The notes under the pieces: model-generated
Databases searched by the model: none
The model's input: only the letters and a program-made list of their open reading frames with translations
Told to the model about the DNA's origin: nothing
Translations under genes and position numbers: made by a program
Shown: positions 1 through 16,672 of the stretch, in pieces
Layout: each line of letters starts with the position of its first letter
Numbering within the stretch: position 1 is the first letter of the stretch
Source: Halichondria panicea
Lineage: Eukaryota; Porifera; Demospongiae; Suberitida; Halichondriidae
NCBI RefSeq assembly: GCF_963675165.1
Contig: NC_087388.1
Span: 970,800-1,034,799, forward strand
Direction: 5' to 3'
DNA length: 64,000 bases

Positions 1-142
1 ATTACTAGAATGTTTTGCGAGCATTAAACATAATTATGCGGACTTTAGGGTTGATCAATTCGCAACAATAAAATCGTAAAACCTAAATATCTAGTAAATA
101 CACACGATCCTTGCCAGAACGCAATTGTTAGATCACAAAAGG

Positions 143-1776
143 TCAAATTTTCTGCTGATTTGGCTCATTCACAAAAGTTTTTCACCAGCAAGATATTCTA
201 GTGATACGGTATACAATACATACTTTTGCAGAGTGTTCCTGCACAGTCAGCAGAAGGTTATGACCAAGTCCCCTCTCCACCAATGCACACAACTCTCTTC
301 TCAAAACATTCTGTGGCAGCTCCACTCTGTAGGGGGCATGACCTCCCAGGAACATCTCTACCAACTGACAAAGGTCTCTAGCAACCGGATACTCTTCAAA
401 GAACACCAGTTGATCACAACGCTGTGAAGGATTTCTTGTACACCATCTCTTCATTTCATCTTGAGCTAGCAGGACCTCCACTGATTGCCAGAACAGCAGA
501 TGAGAGCACGCTGGACGTGCGTGCTCGTTCAGGTAGTGAAGGAAAGGTCTCTCGGACAACGAGTCTGTTCGTAGGAAAGCACAGAGGTAGGGGAGGGTGG
601 GCAGGTCTTGTAGGAGGAGGTTAGAACTTTGCTCAGTTGAAAGGGGGAGGAAGGACTGAGTGCTCGGAGTGATGAGAGGCATCGCACACTTCTGTTTTAT
701 CTTTGTAGCCTCTTTCTCATCATCGGTTACTACTAGTGTGGGTAGACTAAGTCTCTTCAACTTGATGTGTGACACTTTCTTTGGTAGTTGGTTGTCTCCT
801 GTGTTGCTTTTAGTACACGGCAATATAGCCTCCTTCACAGGCCTCCCATTGTCACTCTCAGAGGAAGTGTGGCCTGGGATCGAGGCTAACGGCAATAATG
901 CTTGGTGTTGTTCAGAATAAGTCTTGTCGCAACCAAGCTCTTTAGAAAATGTTTGTGAAATGTTCTTACAAAAATCTTTAGAGTGAATGTTGTATCGTAG
1001 GGACCAGTATTTTATCAACTCTTCCAATGCAAGTTCTTGTGCATTAAACAGCAGTTCACTTCTACACTCAGTTCTCAGAGACAAAACAGCTTGCTCTTTG
1101 ACACACTTTGGGAGAGTAACTAGAGCTCCATTTTGCAAGTACGTCAATTGAATATAATGGAATATTTTGACAGCCAATTGCTTGTCTTTAGCGATCTTTA
1201 ATCTCTCAATATCCTTCCAGAAAAGCCACAAACTTTCTCCCTCTGTTTGGCAGACACACTTGCGAAACTTGTCCATTGCTGATACACTGCATACGTCTGC
1301 AGCAGCTGTAGTGGAACACATCACATGGTCTAACAAGCCATAGACAGACTTAGTACAGTACATTACCTAATGGATTGGCTTTGGTCAGCCTTAGCGATAG
1401 TCTGTACTCTAGATGAAGGTCGGAGGACCAAAACAGAGGAAAGCGTGTGCAGAGTGCCCATGACAACACATCACTCTCCTGCAGCAACTGTTGAAGAGGA
1501 TGGTTATGCATTGCAACAATCCACTACACACTATCTCACATGGTCAACTCTGGGCTCAATCAGGAACTTGCGAGTGTCGCAACAGTAAGTCAGCCTTTTT
1601 GCAAACACCTGCTCATGGGTCAATAATAAAAACACTGCACTATGAACAAACAGAGATCTTACTGGTAGGTTCAGGAATGTGTTGAAGTAGTCTCTAAACA
1701 AACTGTCCTCTTGTAGAAGGGTCTCGAACTCGGCAAGAGAAGGTAGATGTTCCATCTTGAGATCTTTGCAGTCCAT
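143..1776 (-). CDS. RGS22: RGS22-like regulator of G-protein signalling, 3' part uncertain
   Basis: RGS22 is a multi-RGS-domain protein thought to bind G-alpha subunits, mainly in testis and ciliated cells. Exons read on the minus strand: 1776-1663, 1566-1540, 1487-1367 and 1296-224, with joining phases. The N-terminus (DYFNTFLNLP) and exon 3 (HLEYRLSLRLTK) match the RGS22 N-terminal signatures as I remember them. The large exon holds one RGS-like helical segment (FRKCVCQTEGESLWLFWKDI) and a second near its end (RPFLHYLNEHARPACSHLLF). After a donor at about 223, a possible acceptor gives two codons and a stop at 143. That product would be about 440 residues, far shorter than the roughly 1,260 of human RGS22, so the gene probably continues beyond the window or the last junction is wrong. 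I chose the Met at 1776 because upstream sequence is repeat-like. The large exon contains an inserted small transposable element (826-888). Confidence 0.72.
826..888. mobile_element. 63-bp TAGCCTC-family element inside an RGS22 exon
   Basis: The element begins TAGCCTCCTTCACAGGCC and ends GGCCTGGGATCGAGGCTA, forming an imperfect inverted repeat. It is flanked on both sides by the identical 9-mer ACGGCAATA (817-825 and 889-897), a target-site duplication. Element plus duplication is 72 bp, or 24 codons, and the host frame stays open. The same ends occur at 28194, 55599, 58048 and 60045. Confidence 0.88.
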
Positions 1777-2018
1777 GTGGTTGCTGAGCAGCCCCACCCC
1801 CTTGCGTCGCTGCAGCCAGCCAATCAGATACGTAGCCTTGTTCCAGGCCCAAGTTGTCTCCAACCTCGCGTTACTTTAGAGACAACTCGGCCTGGGGCCT
1901 TGATTCTGCCTCGATCCCAGGCCGCACTTTCTTCTGAGCACATGTGAATAGTAAACAAAATGACGCTCATTACCTTAACCACCAAGACAGACGCTGAGAA
2001 CAAAGAAAAAGACCTGCC
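1777..2018. promoter_or_regulatory. Divergent intergenic region, RGS22-like / Derlin
   Basis: The two start codons face away from each other across 242 bp, so the promoters must overlap or lie side by side. The stretch includes a partial TAGCCTC-family remnant near 1907-1936 (CCTCGATCCCAGGCCGCAC). No TATA box stands out. Confidence 0.45.
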
Positions 2019-3498
2019 ATGGACGCACAGACTGACATATCTAACTGGGTGGCTAGTATTCCCAAGATTACTCGATGGTGGTTCTTTTCTTTCTTCATTC
2101 TCCCTCTCACCACTCGGCTGGGGCTATTGAACCCCATGACACTGGTCATGTTCCCGGACCTTGCTCTGGGTCAATTCCAGGTGCGTCCACAAAGGCCGGA
2201 GCCTGGGGGGGGGGGAATGTTTGTTTGGTCTTGTTTCATCCAGATATTTTTATAGGAGGGGGGGGGGGGGGCGCTGTATACCCCTGTGCTATCGCACATT
2301 GCACACCTATGAAATTTATGTTTTTAGGCTGTCTGAGATCACACCTGGTACGTTCTCCTACAATATATACATAATACCTGACAATGGTATTATAACTTTG
2401 TTTATTATATTGATTTCCAAAAGGTGGCAAGTGTTGCCCCTAAATGAACCCCCCTGAGTGTACAGTATCATAACATACCCCCCCCGCACACACACACACA
2501 CACACCAGATTTGGCGCTTTGTGACTAGTCTCCTATGGTACAAGGTCAGCTTTCATTGGCTCATTCTCCTCTACTATCTCTATAGCTACTCTCAGCGGCT
2601 CGAAACAGGTGAGTGCTGACACAGCAGCCTGGGGTGATACCGTTAATCCCACTGACTTGTTTAAGAGCTTTTGAGGATGATTACATACGTAATACACGCG
2701 CGCGTACACTCCGTATATATATTTTAACCCCCCCCCTCCAGGTTACTTCAGTGGAGCGCCAGCTGACTATGTGTTCATGCTCCTCTTCAACGCCATCTGT
2801 ATCAACATCATTGGTATATTCCTGGGCACCCCGGTACTTAGCTCAGCTCTCATCTTTTCCACCCTCTACATTTGGTGTCAGATCAACAAAGAGTCAATTG
2901 TCCAGTTTTGGTTCGGTATTCAGATCAAGGTAACACTGTGTGCGTGTGCGTATGCCAGTACTGACTGTTGTGGCAAGTTAATTAGAAACTTGTTTTGTAT
3001 ATACAATTTTTGCTGACATTCCTTTGTTCATTTTATTGCCGAGTGTACTGACTAATGTAATCAACCATACACACACACAGGCAATGTACTTTCCATGGCT
3101 GCTCTGTTTCTTCTTTTTCATACTAGGAGCCGAGTAAGTTTTCCCTATGTATAACCCCCTACACCTCACGCCCCCTCACTCTCCCCAGCTGGATGGCACT
3201 CTTAATAGGCATTGTGGTCGGCCATCTTTATTTCTTCCTCACAATGCGATACCCCCAAGAGTTCGGAGGTCGACGTCTCATCTCCACCCCTCAGTTTATG
3301 TAAGTACAGTTGCCTTTAACAACAAGAGCACATCGTGTATCACACTCTTCCTCTCCCGGCTGCAGGTATAACTGGTTACCCAATGAAGGCGGTCGAACGG
3401 CAGGGTTCGGAGTGCCCCCTGCCCCAACGAGGAGGAACCCTGGCAACAATGATAGGCGTGGCCACAATTGGGGCGGTGGAGCAAGACTAGGGGACTGA
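2019..3498 (+). CDS. DERL1: Derlin, ER-associated degradation membrane protein
   Basis: Derlins are rhomboid-like pseudoproteases in the ER membrane that help retrotranslocate misfolded proteins to p97/VCP. Exons: 2019-2180, 2509-2608, 2742-2929, 3081-3133, 3189-3299, 3366-3498; phases join cleanly. Family landmarks follow Derlin-1 order: start DISNWVASIPKITRWWF, the W-R motif at the start of exon 2 (IWRFVTSLLW), ADYVFMLLFN, then VQFWFGIQIK, and LYFFLTMRYP followed by GGRRLISTPQF. The C-terminus GFGVPPAPTRR...HNWGGGARLGD matches the p97-binding SHP-type tail of Derlin-1 (GQGFRLGD in human). Length is about 245 residues, normal for the family. HERPUD, a known Derlin partner, lies 38 kb downstream. 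I am confident of the family and slightly less so of Derlin-1 against another paralogue. Confidence 0.93.
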
Positions 3499-4797
3499 CC
3501 ATCTAATTAATGCTAGGCTCAATCAAGTATATATTATATTCCGTGTTTATATCATTTGTTACACGCGATCTTATTAATTTTTTGATAATGAATTGTGTGA
3601 ACTCAATTTATGATTAAAGAAACTTCTATAATTATACGTGCTTTATAAAACTGCAAAAATACCACACAGAATAACATGTAACTAAAGATGCATGCCAGCT
3701 AAATACAAGTTGACAGTTAGTAGCTGGGTGTAGCTATCTATAGAAGCTATGAAATGATCCCGAGGCCAGCCATTTGCCTGACAGTAGCTGTGGGAGCTGG
3801 AGGGGGAGAAGGGCAGGTAAACGGTCAATTTTACAAAATCAATCAGTTTTGAAATTGGACAATCTGAACACAAATTAATTACGGGAACTCAAAGATAGCT
3901 ACCCAAACAGCAAAAAATTGGGGAAAAACGCACTAACAATGACTGTATGTTTGGCTCAACCAATTCAACATGACTGTGTTCAGCAGAAATCTGGTCAAAA
4001 TCATAAGTGGGTGGTATACCACTATAGCAGCATACCTGAGAGAGTGGACGCAGCTTAGTAGTACCTCACTCACTTTAAGCGCCTGTAAGAATCAACAAAG
4101 CATGTACGTAGTTATGTTCAGAGCTTATGGATAAGAAGAGCATGCCTTAGAAACATACTAAATGTAATATTTGAAATTGAATTCATGTTATGGCAGCAAA
4201 AGAATCCCTGAACCACATTTTAAATGGAGGGGAGGGGGGTTGCAGTTGAACATCTTTCAACAGCTGTAATTTTAAAATTGATCAAGATTTATTTTCTGAA
4301 AGCTTAGAAAGAGACCTTTCAAATGATGTGCAACATTTTTGTCGGGGCCTATATAATTTGATCGGCCTTGAACCATGGTCTGTCCAAATTGAATACTTTT
4401 GATCTCTCAAATATAAACACCATTTGAAAGGTCTCTTTCTTAGCTTTCAGTTGAAATTGAACCCACATAATTCAGTTATGGCAGCTGAAAGAGTCCCCAA
4501 GCCGTTGATTAAATGGACGAGGGGGGGAGGGTTGCAGTTAAATATCTTTTAACAGCCGTAAATTTAGTATCATTGCTCAAATTTCAAAATGTTGAAAAGA
4601 TACCTTTCAAATGAATGATGTGTTAATAAGGTGTCAAGTAATGTTTATAGCACGTCACAAATGAAATGGCCAGCATGCATATCTTAGTCGACGACTCTGT
4701 CTTGGGTGAGGGGGATTTTTTGCTAGTACGACCCAAAATATCATCCCTAAGCTCTCAGAAAATATTGGATAACCAGAACTTAAATAAAGAGCGGATT
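3499..4797. repeat. Intergenic region with decayed direct and inverted repeats
   Basis: No gene was recognised in these 1.3 kb. A segment at about 4190-4270 (TTATGGCAGCAAAAGAATCC, then GGGTTGCAGTTGAACATC) recurs diverged at about 4478-4563 (TTATGGCAGCTGAAAGAGTC, then GGGTTGCAGTTAAATATC). Between them, GAAAGCTTAGAAAGAGACC at about 4299 has a near-perfect inverted partner at about 4424-4451. The pattern suggests remains of an old duplicated element. Confidence 0.6.
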
Positions 4798-6044
4798 TTA
4801 GCACAGCAAGGTAGTTACCAGTGATCGGCATGTCTCCATAGCTACTGGTGCTTCCATTTCATTGGCCAGATCATCGATTGCCGGGCTGAGTTGTTTGATG
4901 AGAGCACAGCCAGCATCCATGTCTGCCACGCCCCCATCCCCTCCACCAGTCACCAGGAGTCGAGAGGCACACTCCACCACCTCCACACACACCTAAGTGC
5001 CATGTCATCGTTAGTACAATTGGGCATATCTTATGCAACTCACTCTAAAGTCAAGCGCCTAGCAAACACTAGCACTCACGTACCTTAATAAGTTGGGAAG
5101 CAGGTCGAATAATTTGAAGCTCCTCCTCTGTCCACTCGACTGTCTCCAGTTCTCCTTGTCTCTCCTCCATACCATCATCCCACTCACTCTCATCACACAC
5201 ACCATTTCGAGACTCCAGCTACAGAGAGGAGAGAGAGTTACACTTTAACCCTTGAGGTGCATGTACTAGTATCTACCTGTGTTAGCTCAGAGAGGGCGTC
5301 CCTCAGTAGTTGTAGTTGTGAGAGGTACACTTTGAGGACAGCTGATCGATCATCTCGGGATAGTTTGCTGACATCACCGCAACTCTTCCATACTGCACCA
5401 GTCCTGTGCAGTTGAGCAGCACTTCTGAGGAAGGGAGGGCTACATCATCGACTGCTAATAAACCTCCTTATATAGTAAAAAAATAGCTAGCTCATACAAA
5501 TCCTAATACACACACACCCACACACCCTCACACCCACATACACACACACCCACACGATATACCTTGTTCCTCCTTGAGAGGCTATGATAGTAATGAGTTT
5601 AGCAAGGTCCTCTAGAACACACAGTACAACGATCTTGACCTCCTCCCGATAAGTAGCCCCTCCCTCCAAGTGAGCGTACGCCGCCACAAACTCGAGACAG
5701 GCCCCCTCTAGTCTGTCACACAGTCCCCCACACTCTGACAATGAGGGAAGGGGCGGCTTGGAGAACAGCAGGGCTAGTTTAGTACAAGTGTCAGATAGTT
5801 GTTGAGAGGTTTCGACCAATCGTACGCGAAGATCGACGTCAGGGGATCTAGTCCGATTCAACTGGTTCGCTAGGAGATGGAAATAAATGTTATATAAAAA
5901 TACTCTGTATTGACAAAGGGAGACATGACACAGGATAGTATCTGTACCTCTGATACTCTTAATGAGGACGCCTACAGACCCTAGACAGCTCTCTAGTCGC
6001 TCTCTCAGCTCAACAGGTACACACCCCTCTTTTGTAGCTGCCAT
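4798..6044 (-). CDS. CCNDBP1: Cyclin-D1-binding protein 1 (GCIP) homologue
   Basis: CCNDBP1/GCIP is a helical protein with a disturbed helix-loop-helix that binds cyclin D1 and HLH factors and is linked to cell-cycle inhibition. The first exon starts at MAATKEGC (6044) and ends near 5956. The second (about 5900-5562) carries LFSKPPLPSLSECGGLCDRL, which parallels VFSQLPLPSPQETQKFCEQV of the human protein. A third (about 5430-5277) has AVWKSCGDV...LSRDDRSAVL, like the human VWVACQQMPQIPRDNKAA. A fourth (about 5218-5094) is acidic, with EWTEEELQIIRPASQLIK. The last (about 4993-4798) has LSPAIDDLANEME, matching ISPSVDDLALSIY. About 310-330 residues, near the usual 360. The next gene's stop lies 160 bp upstream of this start, on the same strand. 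Identification rests on motif order; identity is moderate. Confidence 0.82.
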
Positions 6045-6206
6045 GATAGCCACATGGGTGATCACATAATTTATGATATCCTATGCTGACGATTACTACC
6101 GAAGAATGAATTCCTAAATTTTGACGACCATTTTCAGATTAAATTCACAATAAAAACACACACTACATTAAAAGATGGTACCAACTAGAAAAGAAATGAA
6201 AAGTGT

Positions 6207-8010
6207 TCAAACGTTTAGTAATAGACGCCTACGAAGGAGTGGTGCGTTGGGTGGAGGAGTGAAGGGACTCAACCACTTGACTGACAGGGGACTCCCGAAT
6301 ATCTCCTCAAAGCTCTGCCGCCTGAAGAGAGAGAGAGAGAGAGAGAGAGAGATGTGTAATATGTGGTCTATCACAATACACTAGTAGCGTGTCTACACTC
6401 ACCATCCTTTTTGATCTCTGTTCTCCTTCTTGAGAGACTCTATGCCCTAGTGGTGGTGATGGGGAGGGGAGGGGGGGGGTAGCCATTTTATATAATTATA
6501 TCTATCACAAGAAACACACACTTACTGTTTCGTCGGTGGCAATGGCATGAATCTGGGTCCCAAACATGATGCAAGTAAAGAGAGAGAAGAGAAAACCTTC
6601 AAACACTCCAAACAGAGTGAGAATGAACGCCAGTGGACCGGGGACGAGGGCATCACAGCCCTGGAAGTTTTGGCCAACACAGCGGAAGAAAAACAGACCA
6701 ACCATGCCCAGACCAAAGATGGACATGGACATGATGTAGAACTGCAGGAACACAATATACCGTATAGTGGGTTATTTTTGTATTTTGAAGAGCATCATAC
6801 TTACAAGAAATTATTCTACCGCAATAGATTCAACGTCACTATCCTAAGCTATACGAATATTTAAAATACATAAAATTAATGGAATGGGTACATAATTATG
6901 TACCAAAAAATTACCCGCCATACGGTACGTAGTCAATAGATAATACTGTAACAGGAATACAATATACCGTATAGTGGGTTACTTTCGTATATTTCGTATT
7001 GAAGAACATCATAATTATTCTACCTCAATAGATTCAACGTCACTATAGCTGTACGAATATTAAATGGTAATGTTTGAACACACACACACACATATTCACA
7101 GATGAAGATTCAATTGACAACTACTTCAGATGCAGTAAAAAAGTGAGTCAAATCACATGACATATTAATATGTAGTTCATACGAAAATTTGCACCCAAAA
7201 AATTACCCGCTATATATACGGTATGATAATATTGTTACAGTACACTGTAAGTGACTCACTGTGAATAGGACAAAAAACTTTTGGTTGTTCTCTCCGACAC
7301 AATTGTTGATCCATGGGCAGTGGTGGTCCATTCGCTGAATGCAATGTTCACAGGTACTGCAATGATGAGCTCTGTCCGGCTTGATGCTACGGCACTTCTT
7401 ACAAAACCGAATCTCATCCCCTTTCTGACGTCTCTCCAGCACCTCCTCCTCTGAGGAGCTCTCTCGAGGTACCACACCCTATAGCAAAATACAAACAGTG
7501 GTAAAAAATGTACTTGTGTAAACATTTTGGATGACCCAAATTTGGAGAGCTTACAATGAGCATATTAAACTATCTGTAGAGCTGATTCCTTTTTTGACAA
7601 AAAAGCGTGTTGTTCCATTTAGTTAAATATGCCACTTGTATATGAGGTTTCAGAAAATCATTGAAATTTGACCATCCAAACTTAAGTTATGGGCACACGA
7701 AGAAACTCACGGGATCAGTGGTCATGGACTTTACGTGTGAGACCACAGCCAGCACAGCGAGGGTGGTGAAGATGGCCACAGACACTCCTGTCCAAAACGT
7801 AGGGAACGGAGGAGCAAGTACCACTAACACCACCACCTCTCCATACACGATGAGGAAGTAAGTCATCACAGCACACACAATTCCACACGGATCACAGACG
7901 AACCAGTACTTTCGATCCTTTCTGTAGGCCATCTTGTCAGGTTTGCTATTTAATATAGTATCTGTCTGATGGTTCCTCTCTCCTGCTAAGATCTCGACGC
8001 TCTCACTCAT
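6207..8010 (-). CDS. ZDHHC3: DHHC palmitoyltransferase, ZDHHC3/7 type
   Basis: This is a membrane S-acyltransferase that attaches palmitate to cysteines of substrate proteins, typically at the Golgi. Exon 1 (8010-7711) codes a leader plus two membrane spans, starting near [19 protein letters not shown] and ending KSMTTDP. Exon 2 (7478-7261) holds the cysteine-rich domain [15 protein letters not shown] and the catalytic DHHC in [18 protein letters not shown]. Exon 3 (about 6744-6526) has spans 3-4 and ends [13 protein letters not shown], the TTxE-type motif region of ZDHHC3/7. Two short exons follow, [14 protein letters not shown] and [17 protein letters not shown]; the latter matches the VFGHPFSLGWASPF tail. 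Stop at 6207-6209. The start at [10 protein letters not shown] (8010) is preferred; MAYRKD at 7932 is possible. Intron 2 contains two related small inverted-repeat elements. The gene is divergent from the WD-repeat gene, 228 bp apart. Confidence 0.9.
6758..6927. mobile_element. TACCGTATAG inverted-repeat element, copy 1
   Basis: The element begins TACCGTATAGTGGGTTATTT and ends AATTACCCGCCATACGGTA. It lies in an intron of the ZDHHC gene. The first ~100 bp are repeated in copy 2 (6965-7223). The flank GGAAYACAATA before both copies is also shared, so a tandem duplication is likely rather than two insertions. Confidence 0.75.
6965..7223. mobile_element. TACCGTATAG inverted-repeat element, copy 2
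   Basis: The element begins TACCGTATAGTGGGTTACTT and ends AATTACCCGCTATATATACGG, within the same intron as copy 1. A related end (TACCGTATAGCGCGAAATTT) appears at 63868, so the family is dispersed. Confidence 0.72.
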
Positions 8011-8238
8011 CAGAAGCACACTGCAAAGGCTGTGTAGAGATTCTTTCTGCTTGAAGCCTGATCGGCACGGTGAACAGTGTGAAGATGAACAATGTCGACT
8101 TTCACTTTCCTTGGTGCGCAATAATTGGAGTACAAGAGGTCAATCACGGTGGATAGTTCAAAGGGCATTCAGACGATGTTGCTATGGAAACAATGAATTT
8201 CAAAGAAGCTGTACACACACGGAGCTAGACTGCTGATT
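8011..8238. promoter_or_regulatory. Divergent intergenic region, ZDHHC / WD-repeat gene
   Basis: The two start codons are separated by 228 bp. The region contains an RFX-type X-box 47 bp upstream of the WD-repeat start. Confidence 0.5.
8178..8191 (+). promoter_or_regulatory. RFX-type X-box, GTTGCTATGGAAAC
   Basis: GTTGCT-AT-GGAAAC fits the loose consensus RYYNYY-N1-3-RRNRAC bound by RFX factors, which drive ciliary genes in animals. It lies 47 bp upstream of the start codon of a WD-repeat gene of a probably axonemal family, the usual distance for a working X-box. The position and target support function; the loose consensus alone would not. Confidence 0.6.
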
Positions 8239-14847
<6,609 letters not shown>

Positions 14848-15319
14848 TATAATTATATACATGTAGTTTTTTAGCTGTTTTTTTATCCCATCAGATTCAA
14901 CAATATCAAAGATGCTTGTAATTGGTGCAAACCGCGGCTTATATATCAAAATATTTTGTCAAATATTTTGTACCAGAGATGTCTTATGTCAACCCAGACT
15001 CTTAGTATAATTATACATGTAGTTTTTTAGCTGTTTTTTTATCCCTCAAAGATGGTGCAAACCGCGGCTTATAATTTAATTGGTGGGAGGAGTCTCACGC
15101 CTACCTAGGAAACTGATTATTAGCAGTACATGTATTCATAGTCCAATTATCAGTGTTCTCGAGGTCAGGTCGCATTAGGAAATGCCATTTCTGGTGTTGC
15201 AGTTATTTGATCTCAATGTGTGTATGCATACATCAAGCTTCACCCACCACACACAATAATAAAGGCCATTAAATCATACACACGATATTCACACACAACA
15301 GTGCATCAACTATGTCTAG

Positions 15320-16589
15320 CTAAGCATCTATAAGTTCTTGTTGTAGTTGCTTGAGAGTGTCTGATCGACTATATCCCACGAGCAGTCTCGTGAAGGCTGG
15401 GTTGGGTTCGGCCATTTTACGTTGCTCCTTCACCATTCTTGCACACTCCTCAAAGCTTGTTCCCCTCTCAATGGCCAGTAGATAGCTTATCACAGCTAGA
15501 GACGATCGAGACTTGCCCTGCAAAAATGCGGCGTGGGTTAATAATCAATAAGTTGAGGGATTTTCCATTTGTTGGGTTACAAGGAAGTATTAGTGCAGAG
15601 TGTATCCACTGGTTGTTTGAGGTCATGCCCACAGACAGATGCTACTATAGTAACAACAGGGGGGGCACCACTACCCCCCCCCCCCCCCCCATATTTTGGT
15701 ATTCTTACTCCGCTGACTGTAATGAATGCATGATTATACCTGAGCACAGTGCACAAGCACAGAGCCTCCTCCCAACCTCCCAGTGTGTATAAACTGTGAG
15801 CTCCTCCCGAGATCGTCATAGGACACCTTATACTGTTCAGTGTCCTCCCAGTCCAAATTGAGTATACTCACACCCGACGATTTGGCACGCTCCACTGCAG
15901 ACTACATGGCAATAACAGTCATTTTTAGGGTCTGCACGCATCATTAATTACTACTATAATAGTAAGATGTATGTCAGTTGTGTGTGTTCAGTGAATGTGC
16001 TTAGAGACAGAGGACACAACAACACTAGCTTTCACATTCCAATGCCGATGTTTGGGAGAATATGCTTACTAGATACTTTGGCCCAAACATTTCAAGTCCT
16101 TTAGCAGTGTTCACAATGTGAGTGATATTCTCTTTCTGTAGGAATTCTGTGTTCATTACTGCTTTGAAACCACCGTGGTACAACCCTCCCCTACCGTCCT
16201 GGCGAGGGAAGATACAGCTGGGCACCTTCTCACCCTTCTGGGAGAACTCTATAGCCTGTGCACATTAAGGGACGTGTAGTTATACGTATTATGTACTTGT
16301 TTACCCTCAGCAAGCAATCATCGTCAGGTATGGCCGCTGGGCTGTGTTTGCTGATCAACTTGCTACACTCAACACAGAGGTTAGCCTTGAGCATGTGAGG
16401 CTTGAAGTGGGGACAATCCACTTCTCCAGACAAGTGTATCTGAGACAGAACTGCTTCACTAAGACCTGACATCACACACCCCTCAAGCGCTCTTTTGGGA
16501 CTAAAATTAGATCTAGATCGACAGGATATTGTAGTTATAATGGTATTCATGGTCAAGTGGCTTTTCAATATCCTTTGTTGTATCAGCAT
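15320..16589 (-). CDS. Dual-specificity protein phosphatase with N-terminal Cys/His motif
   Basis: This is a cysteine-dependent phosphatase of the DSP type. The active-site loop HC-x5-R is read across an intron: exon about 15904-15750 ends GGGSVLVHCAQ, and exon 15520-15320 begins GKSRSSLAVISYLL, giving HCAQGKSRS. The upstream exons carry the fold's start: GLYHGGFKAVMNTEFLQKEN, then ITHIVNTAKGLEMFGPKYL (about 16225-16070). The general-acid Asp is probably in LNLDWEDTEQY. The first exon (16589 to about 16260) has a Cys/His array, CPHFKPHMLKANLCVEC, which may bind zinc. The tail (QRKMAEPNPAFTRLLVGYS) matches typical DSP ends. Total about 290-300 residues. I cannot name the subfamily. The start may be a later Met (MNTIITTIS). 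Its start is only 83 bp from that of the divergent Regnase-like gene. Confidence 0.83.
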
Positions 16590-16672
16590 ACCTTACAAAG
16601 ATTGTCATCATAGTAGTACTTTCATTTTACACTAAGCTAGTCAGTCTCTACTAGTGTGACATAACTAGAGAC
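16590..16672. promoter_or_regulatory. 83-bp divergent promoter region, DSP / Regnase-like
   Basis: The tightest head-to-head pair in the window: the start codons are 83 bp apart. Untranslated leaders must be very short or overlap. If the phosphatase starts at a later Met, the gap widens slightly. Confidence 0.45.
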
